NCBI RefSeq assembly: GCF_001418005.1
Contig: NZ_LIOL01000005.1
Coordinates: 62,001-126,000, forward strand
Direction of reading: 5' to 3'
Source: Chelatococcus sambhunathii
GTDB taxonomy: Bacteria > Pseudomonadota > Alphaproteobacteria > Rhizobiales > Beijerinckiaceae
DNA: 64,000 bases
In this document: positions 1 to 8,402 of the stretch, in pieces
Layout: the number at the start of each line of letters is the position of its first letter
How positions within the stretch are numbered: position 1 is the first letter of the stretch
Translations under genes and position numbers: made by a program
Notes under the pieces: model-generated
Database searches by the model: none
What the model was told of the DNA's origin: nothing
What the model saw: only the letters and a program-made list of their open reading frames with translations

Positions 1-588
1 GCCTCGGAGATGTTCGGCGTGCCGGTGAAGGGCATGGACCCCCTGGTGCGCCGGCGCGCCAAGGCCATCAACTTCGGCATCATTTACGGCATCTCGGCCT
101 TCGGTCTCGCTAACCAGCTCGGCATCCCGCGCGAGGAGGCCTCGGCCTATATCAGGAAATATTTCGAGCGCTTCCCCGGCATCCGCGACTACATGGACGA
201 GACCAAGCGCTTCTGCCGCGAGAACGGCTATGTAACGACGCTGTTCGGCCGCATCTGCCATTATCCGCAGATCAGGTCGTCCAACCCCTCCGAGCGCGCC
301 TTCGTCGAGCGCCAGGCGATCAATGCCCCGATCCAGGGCACTGCCGCCGACATCATCCGTCGCGCCATGGTGCGCATGGACGAGGCGCTCGAGAAGGCGG
401 GCCTCAATGCGCGCATGCTGCTGCAGGTTCACGACGAACTCGTTTTCGAGGTGCCGGAGAGCGAGGTCGACAGGACGCTGCCGGTCATCACCCATGTGAT
501 GCGCGAGGCGCCCAAGCCCGCCGTGGCGCTCGCCGTGCCGCTCGAGGTCGAGGCGAGAGCCGCGAGCAATTGGGAAGAGGCGCATTGA
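1..588 (+). CDS. polA: DNA polymerase I, C-terminal part (5' end outside window)
   Basis: This is the 3' end of polA; the reading frame is open from base 1. DNA polymerase I fills gaps during Okazaki-fragment maturation and excision repair. The visible 195 residues cover the end of the family A polymerase domain. The O-helix motif RRRAKAINFGIIYG is present, with a Phe at the dideoxy-discrimination position as in E. coli, followed further on by the palm motif LQVHDELVFEVPE with the catalytic HDE. The protein ends in a normal family C-terminus (ASNWEEAH). Nothing can be said about its 5'-nuclease or 3'-exonuclease domains, which lie outside the window. It converges on pncA, with a 136-base gap. 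Confidence 0.96.
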   Translation, partial: ASEMFGVPVKGMDPLVRRRAKAINFGIIYGISAFGLANQLGIPREEASAYIRKYFERFPGIRDYMDETKRFCRENGYVTTLFGRICHYPQIRSSNPSERAFVERQAINAPIQGTAADIIRRAMVRMDEALEKAGLNARMLLQVHDELVFEVPESEVDRTLPVITHVMREAPKPAVALAVPLEVEARAASNWEEAH

Positions 589-724
589 ACCGCGGCTGCG
601 GACGCTTCCAGCAGGGCGCCACCATGCCCCGCAGGGCGAGACGGTGGTTTTCGGCTGACAGGCAGAAGCAGGTCAAAAGGGCCGCGCCCGGACAAGCGTG
701 GGCATGACGGGGAGGCCATTCGGC

Positions 725-1360
725 TCAGCGGATATCAGCCACGTCCACCTGGGCGATGCCGAGCGCCGCGAACGCCGCCTCGGTCGCGGCCAGCGACCCG
801 TCGAGATCGATAGCGCGGCAGGCGTCCTCGACGACGGTGACCGCGAAGCCGTGGCCGTGCGCGTCCTCGGCCGAGTAGCGCACGCAGAAGTCGAGCGCGA
901 GGCCGGCGAGGAAGACGCGCCTCAGGCCCCGCTCCTTGAGATAGCCGCCGAGCCCCGTCGGCGTCATGCGGTCGTTCTCGTAGAAGGCCGAGTAGGAATC
1001 GATCGCCGGGTCGAAGCCCTTGCGCAGGATGAGTTCGGCATGGGGCACGTCGAGGTCCGGGTGGAATTCGGCGCCCGGCGTGTCTTCGACGCAATGGTCC
1101 GGCCACAGCACCTGCGGTCCGTAGGACATCTCGACGGTCTCAAAGGGCCTGCGGCCGGGATGGGCCGACGCGAAGGACAGGTGGCCCGGCTTGTGCCAGT
1201 CCTGCGTCAGGATGACGTGGGCGAAGCGCCGCGCCAGCGCATTGACCACCGGCACGATGGCGTTGCCGCCATCGACGGCCAGCGCCCCGCCGGGGCAGAA
1301 GTCGTTCTGCATGTCTACGACGAGGAGGACGTCCGTTTCGTCGACCTTGATACCCGCCAT
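725..1360 (-). CDS. pncA: Nicotinamidase / pyrazinamidase
   Basis: Cytosolic isochorismatase-fold hydrolase converting nicotinamide to nicotinate plus ammonia, the first step of the Preiss-Handler NAD salvage route. The 211-residue length is typical. The catalytic Asp is D16 in VVDMQNDFCPGG. Metal ligands are visible in QDWHKPGH (D54, H56, H60), the catalytic Lys in ILRKGFDP and the nucleophilic Cys in ALDFCVRYSA. WPDHCVEDTPGAEFHPDL is the conserved middle motif. It is divergent from prfC (174-base gap), and pncB, the next enzyme of the same route, lies on the other side of prfC. Its product, nicotinate, is also the substrate of the degradation cluster starting near 9.9 kb. Confidence 0.95.
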   Translation of the reverse strand: MAGIKVDETDVLLVVDMQNDFCPGGALAVDGGNAIVPVVNALARRFAHVILTQDWHKPGHLSFASAHPGRRPFETVEMSYGPQVLWPDHCVEDTPGAEFHPDLDVPHAELILRKGFDPAIDSYSAFYENDRMTPTGLGGYLKERGLRRVFLAGLALDFCVRYSAEDAHGHGFAVTVVEDACRAIDLDGSLAATEAAFAALGIAQVDVADIR

Positions 1361-1534
1361 GACCCGCCCCTGTTCGCGTCCCCAGCATCCGGCGCGCCGG
1401 ACACTCCGTCAATCCCCGCCATTGACACGGCCGCCAATGGCTGGGAAGAACGCGCCAACCGTGGTTCCAGGCTGCCGGAGCCGGCGAGGCCTGTCCTCCC
1501 TGCCATCCGCCGCCGCAAAATTTTTCGATGTCCC

Positions 1535-3133
1535 ATGCATAGCCCCCTCGTCAACGGCGGGCCCGCCGACCCCATCGCGCGGCGGCGCACCTTCGCCATC
1601 ATCTCCCACCCGGATGCGGGCAAGACGACGCTCACCGAGAAGCTGCTGCTCTTCGGCGGCGCCATCCAGCTCGCCGGCGAGGTCAAGGCCAAGCGCAACC
1701 GCGTGCAGACGCGCTCGGACTGGATGGGCATCGAGCGCGAACGCGGCATCTCGGTCGTCACCTCGGTGATGACCTTCGAGTACGGCGGCTGCGTGTTCAA
1801 CCTGCTCGACACGCCGGGTCACGAGGACTTCTCGGAGGACACCTACCGCACGCTCACCGCCGTCGATGCCGCCGTCATGGTCATCGACGCGGCCAAGGGC
1901 ATCGAGGCGCGCACGCGCAAGCTCTTCGAGGTGTGCCGCCTGCGCGACATCCCCATCGTCACTTTCGTCAACAAGCTCGACCGCGAGAGTCGCGACCCCT
2001 TCGACCTGCTCGACGAAATCGAGAAGACGCTGGCGCTCGACACCGCCCCCATCAACTGGCCGATCGGCGCCGGCAAGAGCTTCGCCGGCACCTACACCTT
2101 CGGCACGAAGACGGTGCGGCGTATCGCCGACGATGAGACCATGACGGTCAGCGGCGCCGAGGATTCGGCTGTGGCAGCACTGTTGCCGGCGCACGAGGCC
2201 GGGGCCTGGCAGGAGGAGGCGATGCTCGCCGAGGCCGCGCTGAAGCCCTTCGACCTCGCCGCCTTCCGCGAGGGGCACCTGACGCCCGTCTTCTTCGGCA
2301 GCGCCTTGCGCAACTTCGGCATCCGCGAGCTCATCGATGCCATGGCGGCCTATGCCCCCTCCCCGCGCGGGCAGGAGGCGGACAAGCGCACGGTCGAGGC
2401 CGACGAGCCGAAGATGACTGGCTTCGTCTTCAAGATCCAGGCGAACATGGACCCCAATCACCGCGACCGCATCGCCTTCATGCGCGTGTGCTCCGGACGG
2501 TTGACCCGCGGCATGAAGGCCAAGCTCGTGCGCACCGGCAAGGCTATCAGCCTCAATGCGCCGCAGTTCTTCTTCGCGCAGGATCGCACGGTGGCGGACG
2601 AGGCCTATGCCGGCGACGTGGTTGGCATCCCCAACCACGGCACGCTGCGCATCGGCGACACACTCACCGAGGGCGAGGACATCGTCTTCCGCGGCGTGCC
2701 GAGCTTCGCCCCCGAGATCTTGCGGCGCATCTCCATCAAGGATGCGATGAAAGCAAAGAAGCTGCGCGAGGCGCTCGAGCAGCTCGCCGAGGAGGGCGTC
2801 GTGCAGCTCTTCATCCCCAACGACGGCTCGGGCGCCATCGTCGGCGTTGTCGGCGCGCTGCAGCTCGACGTGCTGATCGAGCGGCTGAAGACGGAATACG
2901 GCCTCGACGCCGCCTACGAGACGACGCGTTTCTCCGTCTGCCGCTGGGTGAGCGCGGACGATAAGGCCGAGCTCGACAAGTTCGCCACGGCGAACAATTC
3001 CGCCATGGCCGCCGACCTCGACGGGGCGCCGGTTTTCATGGCCTCGAGCCCCTTCTCGCTGCGCTACGACGAGGAGCGCTGGCCCACCATCCGCTTCTCG
3101 GACGTGAAGGACTACCAGAAGAAGGCGGCCTGA
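1535..3133 (+). CDS. prfC: Peptide chain release factor 3 (RF3 GTPase)
   Basis: Translational GTPase that removes RF1/RF2 from the ribosome after peptide release. The ATG at 1535 gives 532 residues, matching the usual RF3 length (about 530). The frame stays open upstream to 698, but that stretch is antisense to pncA and does not look like protein. G motifs: P-loop SHPDAGKTTLTEK near residues 20-32, RGISVVTSV switch I, DTPGHEDF switch II and NKLD. RF3 is told from EF-G by the AHPDAGKTT-like P-loop and by its shorter C-terminus. It converges on pncB with only 9 bases between the stop codons and no room for a separate terminator. Confidence 0.95.
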   Translation: MHSPLVNGGPADPIARRRTFAIISHPDAGKTTLTEKLLLFGGAIQLAGEVKAKRNRVQTRSDWMGIERERGISVVTSVMTFEYGGCVFNLLDTPGHEDFSEDTYRTLTAVDAAVMVIDAAKGIEARTRKLFEVCRLRDIPIVTFVNKLDRESRDPFDLLDEIEKTLALDTAPINWPIGAGKSFAGTYTFGTKTVRRIADDETMTVSGAEDSAVAALLPAHEAGAWQEEAMLAEAALKPFDLAAFREGHLTPVFFGSALRNFGIRELIDAMAAYAPSPRGQEADKRTVEADEPKMTGFVFKIQANMDPNHRDRIAFMRVCSGRLTRGMKAKLVRTGKAISLNAPQFFFAQDRTVADEAYAGDVVGIPNHGTLRIGDTLTEGEDIVFRGVPSFAPEILRRISIKDAMKAKKLREALEQLAEEGVVQLFIPNDGSGAIVGVVGALQLDVLIERLKTEYGLDAAYETTRFSVCRWVSADDKAELDKFATANNSAMAADLDGAPVFMASSPFSLRYDEERWPTIRFSDVKDYQKKAA

Positions 3134-3142
3134 GGCCGGCCC

Positions 3143-4435
3143 CTACACGAGCACCGGCCGCTCGGTGCGCTCCTCGAGCTCGAAGACGCGCTTGTAGCGC
3201 TCGACCTCGGCCGCCGGGCCCATGGCCTTGGCGGGATTGTCCGAGAGCTTCACGGCCGGGCGGCCGTTGGCCGAAACCACCTTGCAGACGATCGATATGG
3301 GATCGAGCGCCCCGTCCGGCGCGAAGCCGCGGAAGTCGTTGGTGAGCAGCGTGCCCCAGCCGAAGCCGAAGCGCATGCGCCCGGCGAAGTGATAATGGAT
3401 GCGCTCGATGGCGGTGACGTCGAGCGCATCCGAGAAGATGGCGAGCTTCTTGCGCGGGTCCTCGCCGCGCTCGCGCCACCAGCGGATCGCCTCCTCGCCG
3501 CCCTCGATCGGATCCTTGGAATCGACGCGGATGCCCGTCCAGCTCGACACCCAGTTCGGCGCGGCGGCCAGGAAATGCGTGGTGCCATAGGTGTCGGGCA
3601 GGATGATGAGCAGGTTGCCCTCGTAGTCCTCCTGCCAGTCGCGCAGCACCTGGTAAGGAGCGGCGGCGAGCTCCGCATCGCTGTCGGCGAGCGCCGCATA
3701 GACCATCGGCAGTTCGTGCGCGTTCGTGCCGACGGCCTCGACCTCCCGGCGCATGGCGATGAGGCAGTTCGATGTGCCGGTAAAGGCATCGCCCAGCCCC
3801 TCGATCATCGCTTGCACGCACCAGTCCTGCCACAGGAAGCCATGCCGGCGGCGCGTGCCGAAATCGGCGATCTGCAGACCGGGAAGGACCTTGAGGCGCT
3901 GCACTTTCTCCCATACCCGAGTCATGGCCCGGGCATAGAGCACCTGCAGTTCGAACTTGCCCATGGCGGCGAGTACGGCGCGCGAACGCAGCTCGTTGAG
4001 GATGGCGAGCGCCGGGATTTCCCAGAAGGTCGTCTCCAGCCACGGTCCGTCGAACTCGAGCTCGTACTGGCCGTCGCGCAGCCGCAGGTCGTAGGCCGGC
4101 AGCTGGAAGCCCTCCAGCCATTCGATGAACTCGGGCGCAAACATCTGGCGCTTGCCGTAGAACATGTTGCCGCGCAGCCAGGTCGATTCCCCGCGGGTGA
4201 GCTTCAGGCTGCGGGCATGGTCGAGCTGCTCGCGCAGGGCGCTTTCCTCGACGAGCTCGGCGAGACGGATGTCCTTCGACCGATTGAGGATCGAGAAGGT
4301 GACGCGGGTGTCGCGATGGCGCCGGAAGATGGTCTGCGCCATCAGCAGCTTGTAGAAGTCCGTGTCGAGCAGGGAACGGATGATCGGGTCGATCTTCCAC
4401 TTGTGATTGTAGACACGTGTGGCGATGTCCGTCAT
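3143..4435 (-). CDS. pncB: Nicotinate phosphoribosyltransferase
   Basis: Converts nicotinate, PRPP and ATP to nicotinate mononucleotide, committing nicotinate to NAD. The 430 residues match the bacterial PncB type. Diagnostic segments are [13 protein letters not shown] near residue 22, [14 protein letters not shown] around residue 190 and the region [14 protein letters not shown] carrying the His that is phosphorylated during catalysis. Near the C-terminus, [10 protein letters not shown] and SIVCKVV are the phosphoribosyl and nicotinate binding segments. It is probably transcribed from its own promoter in the 102-base gap to the upstream oxidoreductase gene. Together with pncA it makes this end of the window an NAD-salvage locus. 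Confidence 0.95.
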   Translation of the reverse strand: MTDIATRVYNHKWKIDPIIRSLLDTDFYKLLMAQTIFRRHRDTRVTFSILNRSKDIRLAELVEESALREQLDHARSLKLTRGESTWLRGNMFYGKRQMFAPEFIEWLEGFQLPAYDLRLRDGQYELEFDGPWLETTFWEIPALAILNELRSRAVLAAMGKFELQVLYARAMTRVWEKVQRLKVLPGLQIADFGTRRRHGFLWQDWCVQAMIEGLGDAFTGTSNCLIAMRREVEAVGTNAHELPMVYAALADSDAELAAAPYQVLRDWQEDYEGNLLIILPDTYGTTHFLAAAPNWVSSWTGIRVDSKDPIEGGEEAIRWWRERGEDPRKKLAIFSDALDVTAIERIHYHFAGRMRFGFGWGTLLTNDFRGFAPDGALDPISIVCKVVSANGRPAVKLSDNPAKAMGPAAEVERYKRVFELEERTERPVLV

Positions 4436-4494
4436 GCTCCGGCTCCGTCGGCCCGTCTCATTCGCTGTTCTCCCGTGCCGAAACTAGGCTTTGC

Positions 4495-4511
4495 CTTGCG
4501 TCGCACGCAAG
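4495..4511 (-). terminator. Short hairpin between FAD oxidoreductase and pncB
   Basis: CTTGCGT and ACGCAAG form a perfect 7-bp stem with a 3-base loop. It lies 26 bases beyond the stop of the upstream minus-strand gene and 59 bases before pncB. There is no clear T-run after it on the minus strand, so it may be a weak terminator or an operator for pncB; the sequence cannot decide. Confidence 0.3.
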
Positions 4512-4537
4512 AACGGCACGCGCATGCCGGCGCCGCG

Positions 4538-5668
4538 TTAGGCGGGTGGCCGTCCTCCCTCGAGGCGCGCCAGAACCTCGTCGGCGATTGCGAGCGAGGC
4601 GGTGAGGCCGGGGCTCTCGATGCCGAGGAGATTGACGAGGCCGGCGATTCCATGGGTTTGGGGCCCGTCGATGCGGAAATCGGCGGCCGGCTCTCCCTCG
4701 CCCACGATCTTGGGGCGGATCCCGCTGTAGCCGGGCGACAGGGCCTCCTCGTCGAGGCCGGGCCAGTAGCGGCGGATGGCCGCGGCGAAGGCCGCCCGGC
4801 GCCCGCCGTCGACCTCGTATCGGATGGCGTCAACCCATTCGGTATCTGGCCCGAAGCGGGCCTGCCCGCCGAGGTCGAGGGTCAGGTGCACGCCAAGGCC
4901 GTGGGCGCTGGGCGCCGGATAGATGAGCCGCGAGAAGGGCGCCCGACCGGCGAGGATGAAATAGCTGCCCTTGCAGAAGTGCGTGCGCGGCACCGCATTC
5001 GATGACAACCCTGCGATGCAATCCGCCACGTCCGATGCGGAAAGGCCGGCAGCATTGACGAGTTCGCGACAGGCAAGGCGCATGGGCTCAACGCCGCCCG
5101 TCCTGACGAGAAACCCTTGGGCAGCAGGCTCGGCCGCGACGAAGGGCGTGTTGAGGGCAACAACGGCGCCAGCGTTCTCGGCGTCGCCCTGTAGCGCCAG
5201 CATGTAGGCGTGGCTGTCGAGGATGCCGGTCTGCGGCGACCACAGGGCAGCGACCGCGGTCAGCTCGGGCTCCATGCGCCGCGCCTCGGCGCCGGAGATC
5301 ATGACGAGGTCCTCGGCGCCGTTGACGCGGCCGCGCTCGGCGATCGTCGCGACGGCGGCGATCTCGTCCTCGCTCGCCGCCACCAGCAGCTTGCCGCAAC
5401 GGCGGTGCGGCACGCCGCGCGCGGCGCAATAGGCATAGAGCGCGCGCCGGCCTTCGACACAAAGGCGCGCCTTCAGGCTTCCGGGTGGATAATAAAGCCC
5501 GGCGTGGATGACCTCACTGTTGCGCGAGGACGTGCCGGTGCCGATGGCACCCTCGCGCTCCAGCACCACGACCGCGCGGCCGGATAGCGCGAGCGCCCGC
5601 GCGACGGCCAGCCCGACCACCCCCGCGCCGACGACGATCGCGTCGACAAAATCATCCGCTTCGCTCAT
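4538..5668 (-). CDS. FAD-dependent oxidoreductase, L-2-hydroxyglutarate oxidase-like (DAO family)
   Basis: A 376-residue flavoprotein of the D-amino-acid-oxidase (DAO) superfamily. The ATG at 5668 is chosen because it sits just before the Rossmann segment [18 protein letters not shown] (residues about 10-27); the frame continues upstream but into sequence opposite the SDR gene. The segment [28 protein letters not shown] is characteristic of the L-2-hydroxyglutarate dehydrogenase/oxidase (LhgO) branch, where it lines the flavin site. C-terminal YSGIRPKI and [17 protein letters not shown] complete the FAD site. It probably oxidises a 2-hydroxy acid at the membrane or in the cytosol. The exact substrate is inferred from the branch only. 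It is divergent from the SDR gene. Confidence 0.8.
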   Translation of the reverse strand: MSEADDFVDAIVVGAGVVGLAVARALALSGRAVVVLEREGAIGTGTSSRNSEVIHAGLYYPPGSLKARLCVEGRRALYAYCAARGVPHRRCGKLLVAASEDEIAAVATIAERGRVNGAEDLVMISGAEARRMEPELTAVAALWSPQTGILDSHAYMLALQGDAENAGAVVALNTPFVAAEPAAQGFLVRTGGVEPMRLACRELVNAAGLSASDVADCIAGLSSNAVPRTHFCKGSYFILAGRAPFSRLIYPAPSAHGLGVHLTLDLGGQARFGPDTEWVDAIRYEVDGGRRAAFAAAIRRYWPGLDEEALSPGYSGIRPKIVGEGEPAADFRIDGPQTHGIAGLVNLLGIESPGLTASLAIADEVLARLEGGRPPA

Positions 5669-5843
5669 CGCCGGCCGAATCTCCCCTGCCCGAGCGCCGT
5701 CCTTGGGCGCGTATCTAGCGGTGGCCGGCGCGCCGCGAAAGGCGCTTCTCGCACGGGCCGCCGGCCCGGGCTTGCCACGCGCCGCACCCGGCTGGCACAA
5801 CGGCGCCGACATGCGGCCGCACCGGCCACGAGGAGATATGGCG

Positions 5844-6629
5844 ATGGATCTTGGACTGAAGGGCAAGCGGGCGCTGGTTCTGGGGGCGAGCCGCGGCCTT
5901 GGGGCGGCGATCGCCCGCACGCTGGCGGAAGAGGGCGCGAGCGTCGTCGCGGCCGCGCGCAGCGAGGAGAAGATCAGGGCCTGGGCCGAGGCCCTGCCGG
6001 CCGAAACCGGCGGGCGCATCACCGCCGCGCGGCTCGACCTCGCCGACCTCGTCAGCGTCGAGGCGCTCGTCGAGCGGCTGATCGCGGAAGGCGGCGTTGA
6101 CATCCTCGTCAACAATTCCGGCGGGCCTCCGCCGGCCGATGCGCGCGAGGCCAAGCGCGCCGACTGGCTGGTCCAGTTCGAGGCGATGGCGGCCAACCTG
6201 TTCCATCTCACCCAGCGCCTCCTGCCCGGCATGCTGGCGAAGAAGTGGGGCCGCATCATCACCATCGCCTCCTCGGGCGTCGAGCAGCCGATTCCCCGCC
6301 TTGCCCTGTCGAACGGCATCCGCTCGGCGGTGGTGGGCTGGTCGAAGACGCTGGCGAGCGAGGTGGCGGGTCAGGGGGTGACGGTGAACGTGGTGCTGCC
6401 CGGGCGCATCGAAACCGAGCGGGTGGAAGAGCTCGACGCGGCCAATGCGCAGCGCCAGGGCAAGACGCCAGAGGAGGTGGCGGAAGCCTCCAAGGCGACG
6501 ATCCCGGCCGGCCGCTACGGCACGCCGCAGGAATTCGCCGATGTGGTCGCCTTTCTCGCGAGCGAGAGAGCCTCCTACGTCACGGGCGCCAAGATCCGCA
6601 TCGACGGCGGCGCGACCCGCGGCATCTGA
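5844..6629 (+). CDS. SDR-family protein with non-canonical active site
   Basis: A 261-residue Rossmann protein annotated by fold as a short-chain dehydrogenase/reductase. The ATG at 5844 is preferred to the in-frame ATG at 5838 because the AGGAG at 5831 lies 8 bases before it and only 2 before the other. The cofactor motif GASRGLG (G14, G18, G20), NNSG (90-93), the structural Asn N118 and Ser143/Ser144 are present. The place of the catalytic YxxxK, however, reads S156-N-G-I-R160: both Tyr and Lys are replaced. The C-terminus ([16 protein letters not shown]) is typical for 3-oxoacyl-ACP-reductase-like members. Substrate and even catalytic ability are unknown. It converges on the saccharopine-dehydrogenase-like gene. 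Confidence 0.85.
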   Translation: MDLGLKGKRALVLGASRGLGAAIARTLAEEGASVVAAARSEEKIRAWAEALPAETGGRITAARLDLADLVSVEALVERLIAEGGVDILVNNSGGPPPADAREAKRADWLVQFEAMAANLFHLTQRLLPGMLAKKWGRIITIASSGVEQPIPRLALSNGIRSAVVGWSKTLASEVAGQGVTVNVVLPGRIETERVEELDAANAQRQGKTPEEVAEASKATIPAGRYGTPQEFADVVAFLASERASYVTGAKIRIDGGATRGI

Positions 6630-6679
6630 GGCGGCAAGGCGAGAAACAACGGTAGCCGGGCTGGCCGCAGCCGTCAGAA

Positions 6680-6705
6680 CCCTTTCCCCGGCTGCAGGGA
6701 GAGGG
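6680..6705. repeat. C-rich palindromic element, likely bidirectional terminator
   Basis: CCCTTTCCC and GGGAGAGGG can pair over 9 positions (one T-G wobble) around an 8-base loop, between two convergent genes. Similar C-rich palindromes occur at about 18502 and 32161, suggesting a degenerate interspersed element that may also act as a terminator here. Confidence 0.4.
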
Positions 6706-6729
6706 AATGACGCACGGTTCGAAGGATGC

Positions 6730-7845
6730 TCACGCCGCAGCGCTGTGGGGCTGCGGCGCCGACTGTCCGTAGGCTCGGCCGAAACGGTTGGCGAGGAAGG
6801 CATCGAGCGCGATGTCCTCCTGTCGCACAAAGCCCCGCCGCGGCAGTTCGCCCGTCGCCAGCATGTCGAGCACCGCGCAGATGCCCGAGGCCGTGGTGAT
6901 CTGGATGGCGCTGCGGATGATACCGTTGACGCGCGCGCTGTAGATCTTGTTGGCGTAGGTCTCCTGCACCAGGCGTCCGCCCCGGCGCCCGCTTACGGTG
7001 ACGAAGATGACGACGACATCCTGCAAGGTCGTCGGCAGCGCGCTTTCGAGAATGTCCTTGAACAGCTCGCGCCGGTGACGCAGGCCGAGGTCATTCAGGA
7101 GCGCCTTCATGATGGCACAGTGGCCGGGATAGCGGATGGTGCGGTAGTTGAGCGTGCGCACCCTGCCCTTCAGCGTTTCGCACAGGGTGCCGAGCCCGCC
7201 CGAGGTGTTGAAGGCCTCGTAGGTGACGCCGTCGAGCGAGAATTCCTCGCGCTCCTCCAGCGCCGGCACTTCGACCCGTTCGCCCTCGACGATGGCCTCG
7301 CACGGCTCGCAATATTCGTTGATGACGCCGTCCGTGCTCCAGGTGAGGTTATAGTTGAGGGCGTTGGACGGATATTGCGGCAGGGCACCGACGCGCATGC
7401 GCACGCTGTCGAGCGTGTCGAAGCGCCGGGCGAGGTCGTGGGCGACGATGGAAATGAAGCCCGGCGCCAGCCCGCACTGGGGAATGAACGCACTCTTCGC
7501 ACTCGCCGCGAGTTCTCTGACGCACCGCGTGCTGGCGACGTCCTCCGTGAGGTCGAGATAGTGCACGCCGGCCTTGGCCGACGCCTGGGCAATGCGCGTC
7601 GTCAGGTGATAGGGCGCGGCGCTGAGTACGGCGAATTTCCCCGGGAGCAGCCGGTCGAGCGCTCCGTCCTCGGCGATGTCGAGCCGGACCCTGGCAACGG
7701 GCAGGGCAGCGTCGAGCGCGTCGAGTTGGGCCTGATCGCGGTCGACGACCGTCACGTCATAATCGCCGGAGCCCGTCAGCAGGTCGGCGATGGTGGCGCC
7801 GATCTTGCCGGCCCCGACGACGAGAATGGCTTTGCGGTCACGCAT
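6730..7845 (-). CDS. Saccharopine dehydrogenase family protein (possible lysine catabolism)
   Basis: A 371-residue protein with an N-terminal Rossmann NAD(P) site (ILVVGAGKIGATIADLL, residues about 7-23, then VDRD) and a C-terminal saccharopine-dehydrogenase-like domain (CGLAPGFISIVAHDL, TSGGLGTLCETL, YRTIRYPGHCAIM). Members oxidise lysine-derived secondary amines or lysine itself, for example lysine 6-dehydrogenase. It is divergent from an Lrp/AsnC regulator with a 125-base gap, a common layout for amino-acid degradation genes, so induction by lysine or a related amino acid is a reasonable inference. No other lysine-pathway gene is adjacent, so the substrate is not settled. Confidence 0.8.
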   Translation of the reverse strand: MRDRKAILVVGAGKIGATIADLLTGSGDYDVTVVDRDQAQLDALDAALPVARVRLDIAEDGALDRLLPGKFAVLSAAPYHLTTRIAQASAKAGVHYLDLTEDVASTRCVRELAASAKSAFIPQCGLAPGFISIVAHDLARRFDTLDSVRMRVGALPQYPSNALNYNLTWSTDGVINEYCEPCEAIVEGERVEVPALEEREEFSLDGVTYEAFNTSGGLGTLCETLKGRVRTLNYRTIRYPGHCAIMKALLNDLGLRHRRELFKDILESALPTTLQDVVVIFVTVSGRRGGRLVQETYANKIYSARVNGIIRSAIQITTASGICAVLDMLATGELPRRGFVRQEDIALDAFLANRFGRAYGQSAPQPHSAAA

Positions 7846-7942
7846 GGCTGTGGTTCCCCATCTGGCAATTGCCCTCAGGATCGCACCTTGGCCGTCGAAT
7901 TGAAGATTCCGCTTCGCCGAAACGCGAAGATCGCTTAGTAAA

Positions 7943-7956
7943 AACGACGATTCGTT
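7943..7956. promoter_or_regulatory. Palindrome in the Lrp-type regulator / dehydrogenase intergenic region
   Basis: AACGACGATTCGTT is a 5-4-5 inverted repeat ending 15 bases before the Lrp-type start codon. The 7-mer CGAAACG occurs on both sides of it (around 7919 and 7960). It is a candidate site for autoregulation and control of the divergent dehydrogenase gene; no experimental consensus is implied. Confidence 0.35.
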
Positions 7957-7970
7957 CCTGCGAAACGTCG

Positions 7971-8396
7971 ATGGACGACACCGACCGCCAGCTCATCGCC
8001 CTCCTGCGCGAGAATGCCCGCACGCCGACGGCCGATCTCGCGCGGCGCCTCAGGCTGTCGCGCACCACGGTGCAGAGCCGCATCGAGCGGCTGGAGCGGC
8101 GCGGCATCGTTGCGGGCTATACGGTGCGCCTGGCGGACGATTACGAGCGCGGCCTCGTGCGCGCGCATGTGCTCATCACGGCGCTGCCCAAGTTCGCCCG
8201 CAAGGTCGAGGAGGCGCTCGCCGGCATCGTGGAGGTGCGCACCCTCCACTCCATCAGCGGCAGCTACGACATGATCGCCGTCGTCGCGGCGCCCTCGATC
8301 GCCGAGCTCGACCAACTCATCGACCACATCGGGGCGCTGGAGGGCGTGGAGCGCACCATGTCCTCGATCATCCTGTCCACACGCATCAGCCGGTAG
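7971..8396 (+). CDS. Lrp/AsnC family transcriptional regulator
   Basis: A 141-residue feast/famine regulator. The N-terminal winged HTH begins MDDTDRQLIALLRENART and contains RLRLSRTTVQSRIERLERRGIV (residues about 22-44). The C-terminal RAM ligand domain carries the SISGSYDMIAVVA segment. The ATG at 7971 is chosen because it gives the standard AsnC N-terminus; the open frame upstream is intergenic. It most likely controls the divergent saccharopine-dehydrogenase-like gene in response to an amino acid. The next gene, a flavoprotein, follows after 6 bases and may be co-transcribed. Confidence 0.92.
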   Translation: MDDTDRQLIALLRENARTPTADLARRLRLSRTTVQSRIERLERRGIVAGYTVRLADDYERGLVRAHVLITALPKFARKVEEALAGIVEVRTLHSISGSYDMIAVVAAPSIAELDQLIDHIGALEGVERTMSSIILSTRISR

Positions 8397-8402
8397 AGCC
8401 TC

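Noticed and set aside
698-1534. In-frame extension of prfC upstream of 1535
   Set aside because: It is antisense to pncA, would add 279 residues to a protein of normal length, and is Arg/Glu-rich shadow sequence.
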